Counted from the first letter of the stretch, positions 14,803 through 22,338 are shown. The stretch is DNA of 38,731 nucleotides from an uncultured Bacilli bacterium (GCA_905235515.1 CAJOLV010000010.1:1-38731), one strand, 5' to 3'. The notes: generated from the sequence alone by a model not told the origin. Numbers and translations: made by a program.

Positions 14803-16238
14803 TATTTCTTTCCTATTGCTAGTTTAACACATTCATACGCACCATTATAGTGACCTATTTTTTTAAGTTGGTCAATTTGATCACAAAGATGTGGAATAAT
14901 CTCTTTATCAGATAATAATCTATCTAGCATTTCATTGATTTCCTTTTTGGTTGGACGTTCCGGAGTAGAATCGCCATATTCTCTACCATTAATTGCCCCA
15001 TATACTTCGTGTCCACCAATATGTTTCATAAACAATTTTGGAATTGGATAATAAGCTAGTTCTGATGGTTTGGTTACTAATAAGTCTGTGACAGGCATTA
15101 ATAAGTTAGTGGAATAAACCGCTTCAAAAATATTTTGATTATAAATAGCGTATATACCACTTGCATCACCTTCTTTAATCTCTTTTACAAACTCTTTTAA
15201 TTCTTTGTATTGATTGAAGAAGTTAACTGTTTTAATATCGCTTACTTTTTTACAAAGTTTATCGTAAACATCTTTATGGTCACCAAAATTAATGAATAAA
15301 GCGGCTTTGTTTTCTTTAACATATGGAACGAGGTGTTTAACCATGGCTAAGAACATATCAAAGCCAGCACCCGCTCCACCCACAGTCATTAAAATTCTTA
15401 ATGGTTTACCATCAGTGATTCTTTGTTTCCTACGTTTGTTATCGTTTTCTAAATCAACTAATAATTCGTGGTCAATAAAACAACCAACCATTTTTAATTG
15501 ATCTTCTGGAATACCATTCAATGGTTTTTTGGCAAATCCATTTAAAGTTTTATAACCAAAATAGGCAAAAGGAGTTTGCACTGTGTGGATAGCGCCTTCT
15601 GATAAATGTAATCCCATTGGCCAGTTATCTGGAATTGCGTTGACAACATGAGTCATCCCAGCGTGAATAGCGGCTTGAGATGGCCAAACGTGTGTAGCGA
15701 TATAAGGAATATCTTTATCGATATTTTTGAAAATAGGCACTAAAAGTTCACTATTTTTTTGGTCTTTTGCATTATAAGTAATCTTTTTGAAGCCTTCGCT
15801 ATTAAGTGGTTCCCAAACAATTCTGTTAAATAATTTAGATTTTTGAGAGATGCGAGACGCTAGTGAATACATATCGTTTTGTTCTCTAATCATCTTAGAA
15901 CCAGTTGCATCAAAAGAAGCTAAATCTAGCCAGTATGGCTTATAGCCTAATGCCCTAGCGGCGCTTGCCATTGCAATAGAAATACGGTAGTGGCCAAAAC
16001 CCATTCTAATGTTACCGACAATTAAAGCGTTCTTTTCAAATTTTTGATTTTCATCTCCAAAGACAATATTGTCAGCGTTAATAAAATCTAATGTATCAAT
16101 TGATTGGAAAAGAATCTTATAGTCCTTTTGAGAATCGTCACCATATTTTTTAATATATTTGGCTTTACTCTTGTTGGCTTTTTTAATTGTTTTGCTATCT
16201 ATTTGATTATTAAAGATAACTGATGATTTGTCTGGCAT
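14802..16238 (-). CDS. Putative GT-B glycosyltransferase (MGDG synthase/MurG-like)
   Basis: A 478-residue protein that I cannot place precisely. After a basic N-terminal stretch, residues 71-90 (ALIVGNIRMGFGHYRISIAM) resemble the Gly-rich first loop of GT-B enzymes such as monogalactosyldiacylglycerol synthase. A central LRILMTVGGAGAGFDMF starts the second Rossmann half. A late TKPSELAYYPIPKLF ... GGHEVYGA resembles the donor-binding region of GT28 enzymes. No signal peptide or membrane helix, so it would act at the cytoplasmic face. GGGAGAA precedes the start. Lying between a TetR regulator and galK, it may transfer galactose or another sugar onto a lipid or wall polymer. That is inference; another GT-B activity such as a sugar epimerase is possible. 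Confidence 0.55.
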   Translation of the reverse strand: MPDKSSVIFNNQIDSKTIKKANKSKAKYIKKYGDDSQKDYKILFQSIDTLDFINADNIVFGDENQKFEKNALIVGNIRMGFGHYRISIAMASAARALGYKPYWLDLASFDATGSKMIREQNDMYSLASRISQKSKLFNRIVWEPLNSEGFKKITYNAKDQKNSELLVPIFKNIDKDIPYIATHVWPSQAAIHAGMTHVVNAIPDNWPMGLHLSEGAIHTVQTPFAYFGYKTLNGFAKKPLNGIPEDQLKMVGCFIDHELLVDLENDNKRRKQRITDGKPLRILMTVGGAGAGFDMFLAMVKHLVPYVKENKAALFINFGDHKDVYDKLCKKVSDIKTVNFFNQYKELKEFVKEIKEGDASGIYAIYNQNIFEAVYSTNLLMPVTDLLVTKPSELAYYPIPKLFMKHIGGHEVYGAINGREYGDSTPERPTKKEINEMLDRLLSDKEIIPHLCDQIDQLKKIGHYNGAYECVKLAIGKK

Positions 16239-16254
16239 AATGTTCTCCCTGAGT

Positions 16255-16860
16255 TTAAGCCTTTAAAGACTGCAATATTAAATTAATCAAACATTGTATT
16301 TCTAATGTCTTTTTAATTGTTTTATCTTGTGTTAATAACGCTCTTTTGAGTGAAAGCTTCTTACATAATTCAAGAATTGAATGAGTGGTAGCAAAGTAAA
16401 AAACATCGATATTTTTCACTTCTTTTATTGAACCATCTTGCAAACCTAAATCATAGGCATTTGTAAAGTAGATTTTATATTGATTAATATCTCTTTCGAA
16501 AGCCTTTAAATTTTTCACTTTGTTCGCGTATAAAAAAGCATCGAATTCTTTCAAGAAAAAGAAGAAGTCTGGATCATTTTTAAAAACATCCAAAAAGCTA
16601 TTATAAAAAATAGATAATTTATCAAAGCCCGTTTTTCCTTGCGATAATTTGAAATAATTGGCGGCAATATCATCCATTAATTTAAAAACACACGCTAAAA
16701 TGATGTTTTCTTTATTGGAAAAATAGCGATAAATTGTTGCCTCTCCTAGGTCTGCCTCCACAGCAATATCCTTGATGGTTACAGTATTTATTGAATCTTG
16801 CAAAAATAATTTGGTGGCAACATCAACAACAAACTTAATTTTTAAATCTTTTAGTCCCAT
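16255..16860 (-). CDS. TetR/AcrR-family transcriptional regulator
   Basis: A 201-residue one-component repressor. The DNA-binding helix-turn-helix is at residues 28-47 (TIKDIAVEADLGEATIYRYF), with the following YF-SNKENI stretch typical of TetR proteins. The C-terminal helical domain, the ligand pocket, shows no assignable specificity; it is Phe-rich around residues 95-115. It heads the operon with the glycosyltransferase (16-nt gap) and galK, and two inverted repeats lie just upstream, so autoregulation is likely. The ATG has no Shine-Dalgarno; TATCAC lies 8 nt upstream. Confidence 0.88.
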   Translation of the reverse strand: MGLKDLKIKFVVDVATKLFLQDSINTVTIKDIAVEADLGEATIYRYFSNKENIILACVFKLMDDIAANYFKLSQGKTGFDKLSIFYNSFLDVFKNDPDFFFFLKEFDAFLYANKVKNLKAFERDINQYKIYFTNAYDLGLQDGSIKEVKNIDVFYFATTHSILELCKKLSLKRALLTQDKTIKKTLEIQCLINLILQSLKA

Positions 16861-16870
16861 ATTAATTTGT

Positions 16871-16885
16871 GATAGTTAAACTACC
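16871..16885. promoter_or_regulatory. Inverted repeat, possible TetR operator 1
   Basis: GATAGTT-A-AACTACC (7-bp arms, one mismatch), 10 bases before the tetR start. It overlaps the position expected for the tetR -10 element. Size and symmetry fit a TetR-type half-site pair. The same GATAGTT/AACTATC words recur in the neighbouring repeat. Confidence 0.45.
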
Positions 16886-16887
16886 AA

Positions 16888-16908
16888 TATGATAACAAAA
16901 CTATCATA
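16888..16908. promoter_or_regulatory. Inverted repeat, possible TetR operator 2
   Basis: TATGATA and TATCATA form perfect 7-bp arms around ACAAAAC, 21 bp in all. It lies in the 148-bp divergent region between tetR and carD, next to operator 1. Two adjacent sites suggest repression of tetR itself; the carD promoter is about 65 bp further on. Confidence 0.5.
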
Positions 16909-16971
16909 CAAATAATATATAAAAATTATACAAATTATATTTTGTATATAGGGGTGTGTGCGGAAGATTAT

Positions 16972-17001
16972 CTTACATTTTACTTTTTAGTTTGCGATAA
17001 T
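16972..17001 (+). promoter_or_regulatory. carD promoter with extended -10
   Basis: CTTACA (16972-16977), 18-nt spacer, and TGC-GATAAT (TG at 16993-16994, -10 at 16996-17001). The predicted start falls at 17007-17009, at or next to the A of the carD ATG, and there is no Shine-Dalgarno. This implies a leaderless message. Confidence 0.55.
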
Positions 17002-17008
17002 TAAGTAG

Positions 17009-17488
17009 ATGAAATATGTGCTACAAGACAAAGTAATCCATTGCAGAAATGGGGTTTCAACCATCGTCAGTGAGACGATTATGGGTGATCGTGAATATTA
17101 TATTATTCGCGCTTTACGTGGTGACCAAGAAAACATCTATGTTCCGAAAATTGGTTGTGAAAATATCATCAGACCAATAATGAATGAAGAACAAGCAAAC
17201 GCATTATTAATTTCTCTTAAAGAATTTGAAAAAGAGTTCAATCCAAATACCAAGCAAAGAAGAGATGCTTTTAAAAAAAGATTATCTTCTGGTGACCCTA
17301 ATGATATTGCGTATCTTTATCGACAATATTACCTATATATGAGATTTCCGGAAGGGATTAAATTAGGCCCTGCAGATGTCGATATGTTGGAATATGCGAC
17401 AAACATTTTATTAGATGAACTATCTATTACATATAATGTAAGTCGAAACGAGGTAGAAAGAATAGTTATAAGAAAAATTGAATCCTAA
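17009..17488 (+). CDS. CarD-family transcription regulator (CdnL-like)
   Basis: A 159-residue protein of the CarD/CdnL family, which binds RNA polymerase beta and promoter DNA and tunes open-complex formation. Residues 1-60 form the Tudor-like RNA polymerase-interaction domain (DKVIHCRNGVSTIVSE, then YVPKIGCENIIRPI). Residues about 75-155 form the helical DNA-binding domain with the family pattern LSSGDPNDIAYLYRQYY and a C-terminal ATNILLDELS helix. The start is judged from the domain beginning immediately; no Shine-Dalgarno is present. It is single-gene, divergent from tetR and convergent with the HAD gene, overlapping it by 4 nt. Confidence 0.85.
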   Translation: MKYVLQDKVIHCRNGVSTIVSETIMGDREYYIIRALRGDQENIYVPKIGCENIIRPIMNEEQANALLISLKEFEKEFNPNTKQRRDAFKKRLSSGDPNDIAYLYRQYYLYMRFPEGIKLGPADVDMLEYATNILLDELSITYNVSRNEVERIVIRKIES

Positions 17489-17502
17489 ATCGATTCAATT
17501 TT
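17474..17502. terminator. Shared convergent terminator with both stops in the loop
   Basis: AAAATTGAATC (17474-17484) pairs with GATTCAATTTT (17492-17502), an 11-bp stem. The loop CTAAATC contains the carD TAA (17486-17488) and, on the other strand, the HAD-gene TAG (17487-17485). The flanking A and T runs make it usable in both directions. Confidence 0.7.
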
Positions 17503-18147
17503 CTTTAAATAAGCTGGTAATTCTCTAATGCTTTCAATCATCGGAGATTCTTTACATTGTTCTAATAATTCTTCTTTTGTTCTATAACCATAAGTTACAA
17601 GGACATAATCAACACCCGAATTAACAGCGGTTTGCATATCCACGTTTGTGTCACCGATATAGAAAGCTTCTTCTTTTTTGACTTTAAAACACTGACATAA
17701 AGTTTCGATCATCATTGGGCCGGGCTTCCTATCCATACCTGGCTCATCGCCTTGGATAAAATCAAATAATTTTGGATAGAATCCTTCAACCAATGGTCTA
17801 GCAACATCAGTAAGCTTATTAGTCGCAACTGCTAGTATATAGCCTTGCGATTTTAGGTTAATTAAAACTTCCATAACACCTGCGTACGGAATAGTGTCAA
17901 CGCAGCTATTTTTTGAATAATGTTTTCTAAAGTCAGCGAGTGTCTTTAAATATTCTGGATTGTTCTCGTTATCAGGGATTGAGCGCGCCACTAATTTAGC
18001 CACGCCATTACCTATTGCTTTGCGTACATCTTCTCTTGATTTTAAAGGAAAAGAGCGAAGATTTAGGGCGTAATTTACTGAATTCTTTAAATCTTCCAGT
18101 GTATCTATGAGTGTCCCATCAAGGTCAAAAATAATTAATTTTTTCAT
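17485..18147 (-). CDS. HAD-family phosphatase (phosphoglycolate phosphatase/PpaX-like)
   Basis: A 220-residue haloacid-dehalogenase-fold phosphatase. Motif I is DLDGT with the nucleophile Asp8 and Asp10; motif II is VATNK near residue 117; motif III Lys is in RKPGP; motif IV is IGDTNVDM. A four-helix cap lies between motifs I and II, as in the Gph/PpaX subgroup. A sugar phosphate, phosphoglycolate or pyrophosphate are candidate substrates. The ATG overlaps the sir2 stop by 4 nt, so the two are co-translated. The C-terminus ends inside a hairpin shared with carD. Confidence 0.85.
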   Translation of the reverse strand: MKKLIIFDLDGTLIDTLEDLKNSVNYALNLRSFPLKSREDVRKAIGNGVAKLVARSIPDNENNPEYLKTLADFRKHYSKNSCVDTIPYAGVMEVLINLKSQGYILAVATNKLTDVARPLVEGFYPKLFDFIQGDEPGMDRKPGPMMIETLCQCFKVKKEEAFYIGDTNVDMQTAVNSGVDYVLVTYGYRTKEELLEQCKESPMIESIRELPAYLKKIESI

Positions 18148-18869
18148 TTAATTTGTTTGAATACTTCTACGACATCTTCATTAAAGGCAAGGTCTGCCAT
18201 ATTGTCAAATGAAGTTGGGGATTTGTTAATGAGCACAATATATCTTCCTCTAAAGTATCTGATAAAGCCAGCTGCAGGGTAAACTGTTAATGAAGTTCCA
18301 ATCACTAAAAGTACATCACTTGTCATAATTGCAGAGATGGCTCTTTCAATCACCATTTCGTCTAAAGACTCTTCGTATAAAACAACATCTGGTTTAACAA
18401 TACCATGACATCTATCACAATAAGGAATTGGATTATGTGTCATAACATATTTCAAACCAAAACTTCTATGGCATTTATCGCAATAGTTACGATGAATTGA
18501 ACCATGAAGTTCATACACTTTGCTACTTCCTGCTTTTTGATGGAGACCATCGATGTTTTGAGTGACGACAATAACGTTTTTGCCTTTCCTTTCTAAACTA
18601 GCAATAAATTTGTGGGCATAGTTTGGTTCGGCATCTTCATAAACCATTTTATCTTTATAGAATTCATAGAATTCTTTTGTGTGGTTATAAAAGAATGTGT
18701 GAGAAATGATTTCTTCAGGAGAAGCACTAAATTTGGTTTTCTGATTATATATACCATTCGCACTTCTAAAATCTGGAATGCCACTTGGAACAGAAATACC
18801 TGCACCTGTAAAAACGACAATTTGGCTAGCTTCGTCGAGTATTTGTTTTAAAGAATCATATTTGCTCAT
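18144..18869 (-). CDS. Sir2-family NAD-dependent protein deacylase
   Basis: A 241-residue sirtuin (CobB/SrtN type) that removes acyl groups from lysines using NAD. GAGIS at residues 22-26 with PDFR, TQNIDGLHQKAG, and ELHGS with the catalytic His are all present. Two zinc Cys pairs (CDKC and CDRC) also fit, as do GIVKPDVV and IGTSLTVYPA. Length and motifs are those of a stand-alone bacterial sirtuin, not the longer phage-defence SIR2 proteins. It heads an operon with the HAD phosphatase. A perfect TATAAT ends 6 nt before its ATG and there is no Shine-Dalgarno. Confidence 0.94.
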   Translation of the reverse strand: MSKYDSLKQILDEASQIVVFTGAGISVPSGIPDFRSANGIYNQKTKFSASPEEIISHTFFYNHTKEFYEFYKDKMVYEDAEPNYAHKFIASLERKGKNVIVVTQNIDGLHQKAGSSKVYELHGSIHRNYCDKCHRSFGLKYVMTHNPIPYCDRCHGIVKPDVVLYEESLDEMVIERAISAIMTSDVLLVIGTSLTVYPAAGFIRYFRGRYIVLINKSPTSFDNMADLAFNEDVVEVFKQIK

Positions 18870-18875
18870 ACGATA

Positions 18876-18881
18876 ATTATA
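18876..18881 (-). promoter_or_regulatory. -10 box abutting the sir2 start
   Basis: Perfect TATAAT on the reverse strand, separated by only TATCGT from the ATG. Transcription would start at the ATG, suggesting a leaderless message. No clear -35 is seen at 16-18 nt. Confidence 0.5.
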
Positions 18882-18944
18882 TATTGTTCAAAATGCTGTG
18901 AAAAAGAAGAAAATAATTTTCTTATTTTTCTAAATGTTTTACTT

Positions 18945-18953
18945 TGATATAAT
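18945..18953 (+). promoter_or_regulatory. Extended -10 promoter of smpB-folC-folT
   Basis: TGATATAAT (TG at 18945-18946, TATAAT at 18948-18953) with an A/T-rich upstream region but no good -35. A start near 18960 would leave a leader of about 29 nt. The leader carries a perfect 12-bp palindrome (CGTCATATGACG, 18962-18973) and then AAAGGAGG (18976-18983). Confidence 0.6.
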
Positions 18954-18988
18954 CGTTGTTGCGTCATATGACGTTAAAGGAGGCGCTT

Positions 18989-19444
18989 ATGAATAAGAAT
19001 ATTAAGATTATTGCTCAAAATAAAAAAGCCTCTTTTAACTATTACCTCAGTGAGTTCACTGAATGCGGTATTGCTCTTCAAGGAACAGAGATTAAATCAT
19101 TAAGAGTTCATAATTGTACTTTAGGTGATGCCTATGTTGTATTTAGAAATGGTGAGGCAGAGTTATTAAATGTACACATTCCTATTTATGAACAAGGAAA
19201 TATCTTTAATCACGATCCGTTAAGAACTAGAAAACTTTTATTACACAAAAAAGAGATTAATTGGTTCATGGAGAAAATTAAAAAAGGTGGTTACACAGTC
19301 GTACCTACAAAAGTTTATTTTTCTCATGGCAAAGTTAAAGTAGAAATTGCTTTAGCAAAAGGCAAAAAAGAATACGATAAACGTGAAACTATTAAAAATA
19401 GAGATTTAGCGAGAGAAATAAAAGGTGGCCATTACGATGATTGA
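18989..19444 (+). CDS. smpB: SsrA-binding protein
   Basis: Binds tmRNA and enters stalled ribosomes with it for trans-translation. 151 residues from the ATG at 18989, chosen because AAAGGAGG lies 5 nt upstream; an ATG-like start at 18956 would precede that site. Family motifs are visible: AQNKKASFNYYL, GIALQGTEIKSLR, the HIPIYEQGN stretch, and the basic C-terminal tail (KGKKEYDKRETIKNRD) that reaches the decoding centre. The tail ends in the unusual GGHYDD. Ends with TGA, evidence that TGA is a stop here. Overlaps folC by 8 nt. Confidence 0.95.
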   Translation: MNKNIKIIAQNKKASFNYYLSEFTECGIALQGTEIKSLRVHNCTLGDAYVVFRNGEAELLNVHIPIYEQGNIFNHDPLRTRKLLLHKKEINWFMEKIKKGGYTVVPTKVYFSHGKVKVEIALAKGKKEYDKRETIKNRDLAREIKGGHYDD

Positions 19445-20657
19445 TTTAAAAAATGTCATTGAAACTCGTGATGGTGCAGATTATCAAAGAGATAATTACG
19501 ATGATTTTTTAAATAAAATCAGATTCTCTTTTAATATTCCCGCTATTCATATCGCTGGTACAAACGGAAAAGGTTCAACTGCTACATATATTGCTTCAGT
19601 TTATCAAAAACAAGGATATAAAGTCGGTTTATATACTTCACCAGCATTATACGAAATTAATGAAATGATTTTAGTCAACGATGAACAAATCAGTGACAGC
19701 GACATTGAAGCCATTATCAAAGATAAAAAGAAAGAAATAAACAAGTTTGAATTATCGACATTCGAAATCATCACTTATGTTGCTTTTACATATTTCAAAC
19801 AACAGCAATGTGATATCTGTGTCATTGAATGTGGCATGGGTGGAGAAGTGGACGCCACTAATGTATTTACACCTGTGTTATCAATCATTACTTCTATTAG
19901 TCTTGAACATACTTCATTCTTGGGTAAAAGCATTTCTGAAATTGCTCTACAAAAAGCTGGCATTATTAAAGAAGAAGTCCCTGTGCTTTTGGGCAATATT
20001 CCTGAGGAAGCATTAGATGTCATTGCTAATGAATGTAAAGAACGTAAATCAAAGATACTTAGAGTTAGTGAAACACATCAGCCAACATTAACAAATGAAG
20101 GTTATGAATTTTCATACTTAACTCATTCAAATATTAAAATACAGTCACTCGCTTATTATAGCGTGCAAGACGCATCGCTCGCGATTGATGCGATAGATAT
20201 TCTTAGATCAGTTTTTCCAGTCGATGAAGACAATCTAATAAAAGGTTTGGGTTCAGTAAAGATGAGCTGCCGTTATGAAAAATTAGTCAATGATCCATTA
20301 ACAATTATTGATGGCGGTCACAATCCAGAAGCGTTTGAAAATTTAGCAAAATCGTTGCAAAAAGCCGATTATTCTCAACAAATACATGTTTTATTAGCTT
20401 GTTTCAGAGATAAGAATCTTATTCAAATGTTATCAGTTATTGGTGCGGCAGTTGACTCAATTACTTTGACTACTTTTGACCATCCACGCGCTAGAAAAGA
20501 GAATGATTACTTCCTATATTTGAGTGATTATAAATTCTATCAAGATCCTGTTGAAGGATATCGCGCTTTGAAAGAACAACATCCAGAAGATATCATTCTT
20601 ATCACTGGTTCTTTAGCGTTTGCTGCATATATGTCAAAGAGGTTAAATAATGAATAA
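19437..20657 (+). CDS. folC: Folylpolyglutamate synthase / dihydrofolate synthase
   Basis: Mur-ligase-family enzyme that adds glutamate to tetrahydrofolate, and possibly to dihydropteroate. 406 residues from the ATG at 19437 (AAAGGTGG upstream); a GTG 12 nt earlier is less likely. GTNGKGST at 41-48 is the P-loop. ECGMGGEVDATNV, SLEHTSFLG, DGGHNPEAF and the C-terminal HPRA are standard FolC motifs. It lies between smpB and folT with short overlaps on both sides. With a folate importer gene directly downstream, its main job is probably trapping imported folate. Confidence 0.93.
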   Translation: MIDLKNVIETRDGADYQRDNYDDFLNKIRFSFNIPAIHIAGTNGKGSTATYIASVYQKQGYKVGLYTSPALYEINEMILVNDEQISDSDIEAIIKDKKKEINKFELSTFEIITYVAFTYFKQQQCDICVIECGMGGEVDATNVFTPVLSIITSISLEHTSFLGKSISEIALQKAGIIKEEVPVLLGNIPEEALDVIANECKERKSKILRVSETHQPTLTNEGYEFSYLTHSNIKIQSLAYYSVQDASLAIDAIDILRSVFPVDEDNLIKGLGSVKMSCRYEKLVNDPLTIIDGGHNPEAFENLAKSLQKADYSQQIHVLLACFRDKNLIQMLSVIGAAVDSITLTTFDHPRARKENDYFLYLSDYKFYQDPVEGYRALKEQHPEDIILITGSLAFAAYMSKRLNNE

Positions 20658-21414
20658 TAAGATTTCTCTTACTTCTAAGATATGTTTAGCTGCTATATTT
20701 ATGGTTTTGGCAACTATTTGTCAAAAGGTTTTGGCGATTAATTATATTCCTATTATACCCTTTCTTAGAATATCTTTAGGTGGCCCTGCAATCATTATTT
20801 TCTCATCCATTTTGTTAGGTCCTTGGTTTGGCTTATTAGTCGGAGCAGGTTCTGATATTTTAGGCTATTTTATTTTCGATCCTAAAAACAACGCCTTCTT
20901 TCCTCAAATAACCGCTATTTATGCGCTATTAGGTTTTGCCTCTTTTTTCATTTTCTTACTAGTGAAGAAATTGTTCGGTGAGAAGATTATTAAGTTTGTC
21001 TTTCCAACTTTTTTAGCTTTAGCTTTTATTGCGATCACCTTAGTTGTTTGGCTAGTTCCTGAATTACATCTTTATGGGGGGACTTATAATTTAGTGCTCT
21101 GGCAAAAGATTACAATTACAGCGTCGTTATTAGTTTTAAGTGCAGTTTTGTTAGTGTTCATTATTTTATACGCTAAAAAGAATCAACAAATTAATGTTTA
21201 TAAAATCGCCTTCTCATTATTTCTCATTGAAGTATTGATTATGGTGATGTTTGGTACATTAATGAAAGGTTTGGCCTTTGGTTTTGCTACTTACCCAATG
21301 ATTTTACTATGTCAAATCATCGTTTTATTTGTTAATATACCTTTAAATACAGTTTTGATAACTTTGTTAACAAACATTATTAAAAAGAGAAACATCTATT
21401 GCCCAATTATTTAA
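20650..21414 (+). CDS. folT: ECF transporter S component, likely folate-specific
   Basis: Membrane substrate-binding subunit of an energy-coupling-factor importer. The first half holds the FolT-like pattern: ATICQKV helix, IPFLRISLGGPAIII, LLGPWFGLLVGAGSDILGY, and the FFPQITAIYALLGF stretch. The link with folC, which it overlaps by 8 nt, is the classic genomic context of FolT. At 254 residues it is longer than the usual 170-200, with extra hydrophobic helices in the C-terminal half. The shared EcfA1A2T module is not in the window. Folate specificity is inferred from sequence resemblance and neighbourhood. Confidence 0.8.
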   Translation: MNNKISLTSKICLAAIFMVLATICQKVLAINYIPIIPFLRISLGGPAIIIFSSILLGPWFGLLVGAGSDILGYFIFDPKNNAFFPQITAIYALLGFASFFIFLLVKKLFGEKIIKFVFPTFLALAFIAITLVVWLVPELHLYGGTYNLVLWQKITITASLLVLSAVLLVFIILYAKKNQQINVYKIAFSLFLIEVLIMVMFGTLMKGLAFGFATYPMILLCQIIVLFVNIPLNTVLITLLTNIIKKRNIYCPII

Positions 21415-21429
21415 TTAGTGGAGAAAAAT

Positions 21430-21576
21430 ATGGAAGAAGAAAAGAAAGAATTAGAAGTCGAAGAACAACAACCTTCCGTTAAAGGAAAAATTGATTTTCC
21501 GGTTTCTGGGATTATCATTATTGGAAGTCTCGTTATTTTAATGATTGTTTGCATAATTTTAATTAGAGTTTTGTAA
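21430..21576 (+). CDS. 48-residue single-pass membrane microprotein
   Basis: A short ORF starting at the ATG at 21430, with GGAGA at 21420-21424 six nt upstream and TAA at 21574-21576. The protein has a Glu/Lys-rich head (residues 1-22, about nine acidic residues) and one hydrophobic helix (about 25-47) that runs to the C-terminus. It sits 15 nt after folT and one base before the next gene, so it is part of the same transcript. No family recognised. The good ribosome binding site, tight spacing and clean composition support that it is real. Confidence 0.7.
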   Translation: MEEEKKELEVEEQQPSVKGKIDFPVSGIIIIGSLVILMIVCIILIRVL

Positions 21577-21577
21577 T

Positions 21578-22267
21578 ATGCTTGGCAAAATATTCTCATT
21601 ATTTGTTTTATTAGGTGGAATAGGGTTATTAAATACTGACCCAATCAATCCACCGTATTCTACTAATTTTGAAATAGAAAATGGTGTTTTAAAAAACGTT
21701 TTAGATAAATCCGCTCAAGAAATCAGAATATATTCTGATAATAACATTGTTGAAGTTGCTGCGGATGCTTTTGATGGTTGTTCTTTTACCTCCATCATGG
21801 TATCCGACACTGTGGAGCGTTTTTATCCAGTTTTATCAGATGGTGTCATTTTAAATTTAACTAAAGACAAGGCATCTTATAATTTTGAACTTCCCACCAA
21901 TGTGCAAATTAATGAATATGCATGTGATAACGGTTTTATCAATTATTGGAATGAGAATATTAGAAACAAAGTAACGAGAACGATTTGTGATGTTGATAAG
22001 ACGCATTATGATTATGTCAAAAATCTATACAATAATTTGAATTGGTATGATCAAATCGTGGTTAATAATACACCGGATGGTACAAATAATATAAAAGAGT
22101 CTTTAGCGTATCTTGATAGTCACTTCAATGGAACTGCTCCTTTACCGATGACTGCAAAAGAGATTTCTCAAAGTGTGATGATTACAGTGATATTAGTTAT
22201 TGCGTCATTTGGTATGACAGCAATCGGTGTTTTCTATGTCTTAAAGGACAAAAGGGTTATAAATTGA
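21578..22267 (+). CDS. Unrecognised secreted/anchored protein with C-terminal helix
   Basis: A 229-residue protein. A hydrophobic N-terminus (residues 3-18) is a likely signal peptide or anchor, and residues about 196-219 form a C-terminal membrane helix ending in KDKRVIN. The part between, likely outside the cell, includes one segment (NNIVEVAADAFDGCSFTSIMV) that resembles a single BspA-type leucine-rich repeat. I recognise no enzyme motif. It starts one base after the microprotein stop and ends in TGA, just before the rpmG promoter. Function unknown; position suggests co-expression with folC-folT. Confidence 0.75.
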   Translation: MLGKIFSLFVLLGGIGLLNTDPINPPYSTNFEIENGVLKNVLDKSAQEIRIYSDNNIVEVAADAFDGCSFTSIMVSDTVERFYPVLSDGVILNLTKDKASYNFELPTNVQINEYACDNGFINYWNENIRNKVTRTICDVDKTHYDYVKNLYNNLNWYDQIVVNNTPDGTNNIKESLAYLDSHFNGTAPLPMTAKEISQSVMITVILVIASFGMTAIGVFYVLKDKRVIN

Positions 22268-22276
22268 CAAAAATTA

Positions 22277-22305
22277 TTTACAACTATGGGCGTGCGTGCT
22301 AAATT
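22277..22305 (+). promoter_or_regulatory. Likely promoter of rpmG-secE-nusG
   Basis: TTTACA (22277-22282), 17-nt spacer, and TGC-TAAATT (22300-22305) with an extended TG. A TTGACA at 22264-22269 is also present but has no -10 at normal spacing. The start would be near 22312, about 27 nt before rpmG. Confidence 0.5.
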
Positions 22306-22338
22306 ATTAAAGCATAATTTTGATAGTGAGGTTTATAG

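Noticed and set aside
18144-18869. Sir2 gene as an anti-phage defence module
   Set aside because: Length, zinc cysteines and full catalytic motifs are those of a housekeeping CobB-type deacylase, and its partner is a HAD phosphatase, not a defence gene.
18956-22267. UGA decoded as tryptophan, as in mycoplasmas
   Set aside because: TGA ends smpB and the 229-residue gene at the expected places, and conserved Trp positions use TGG.
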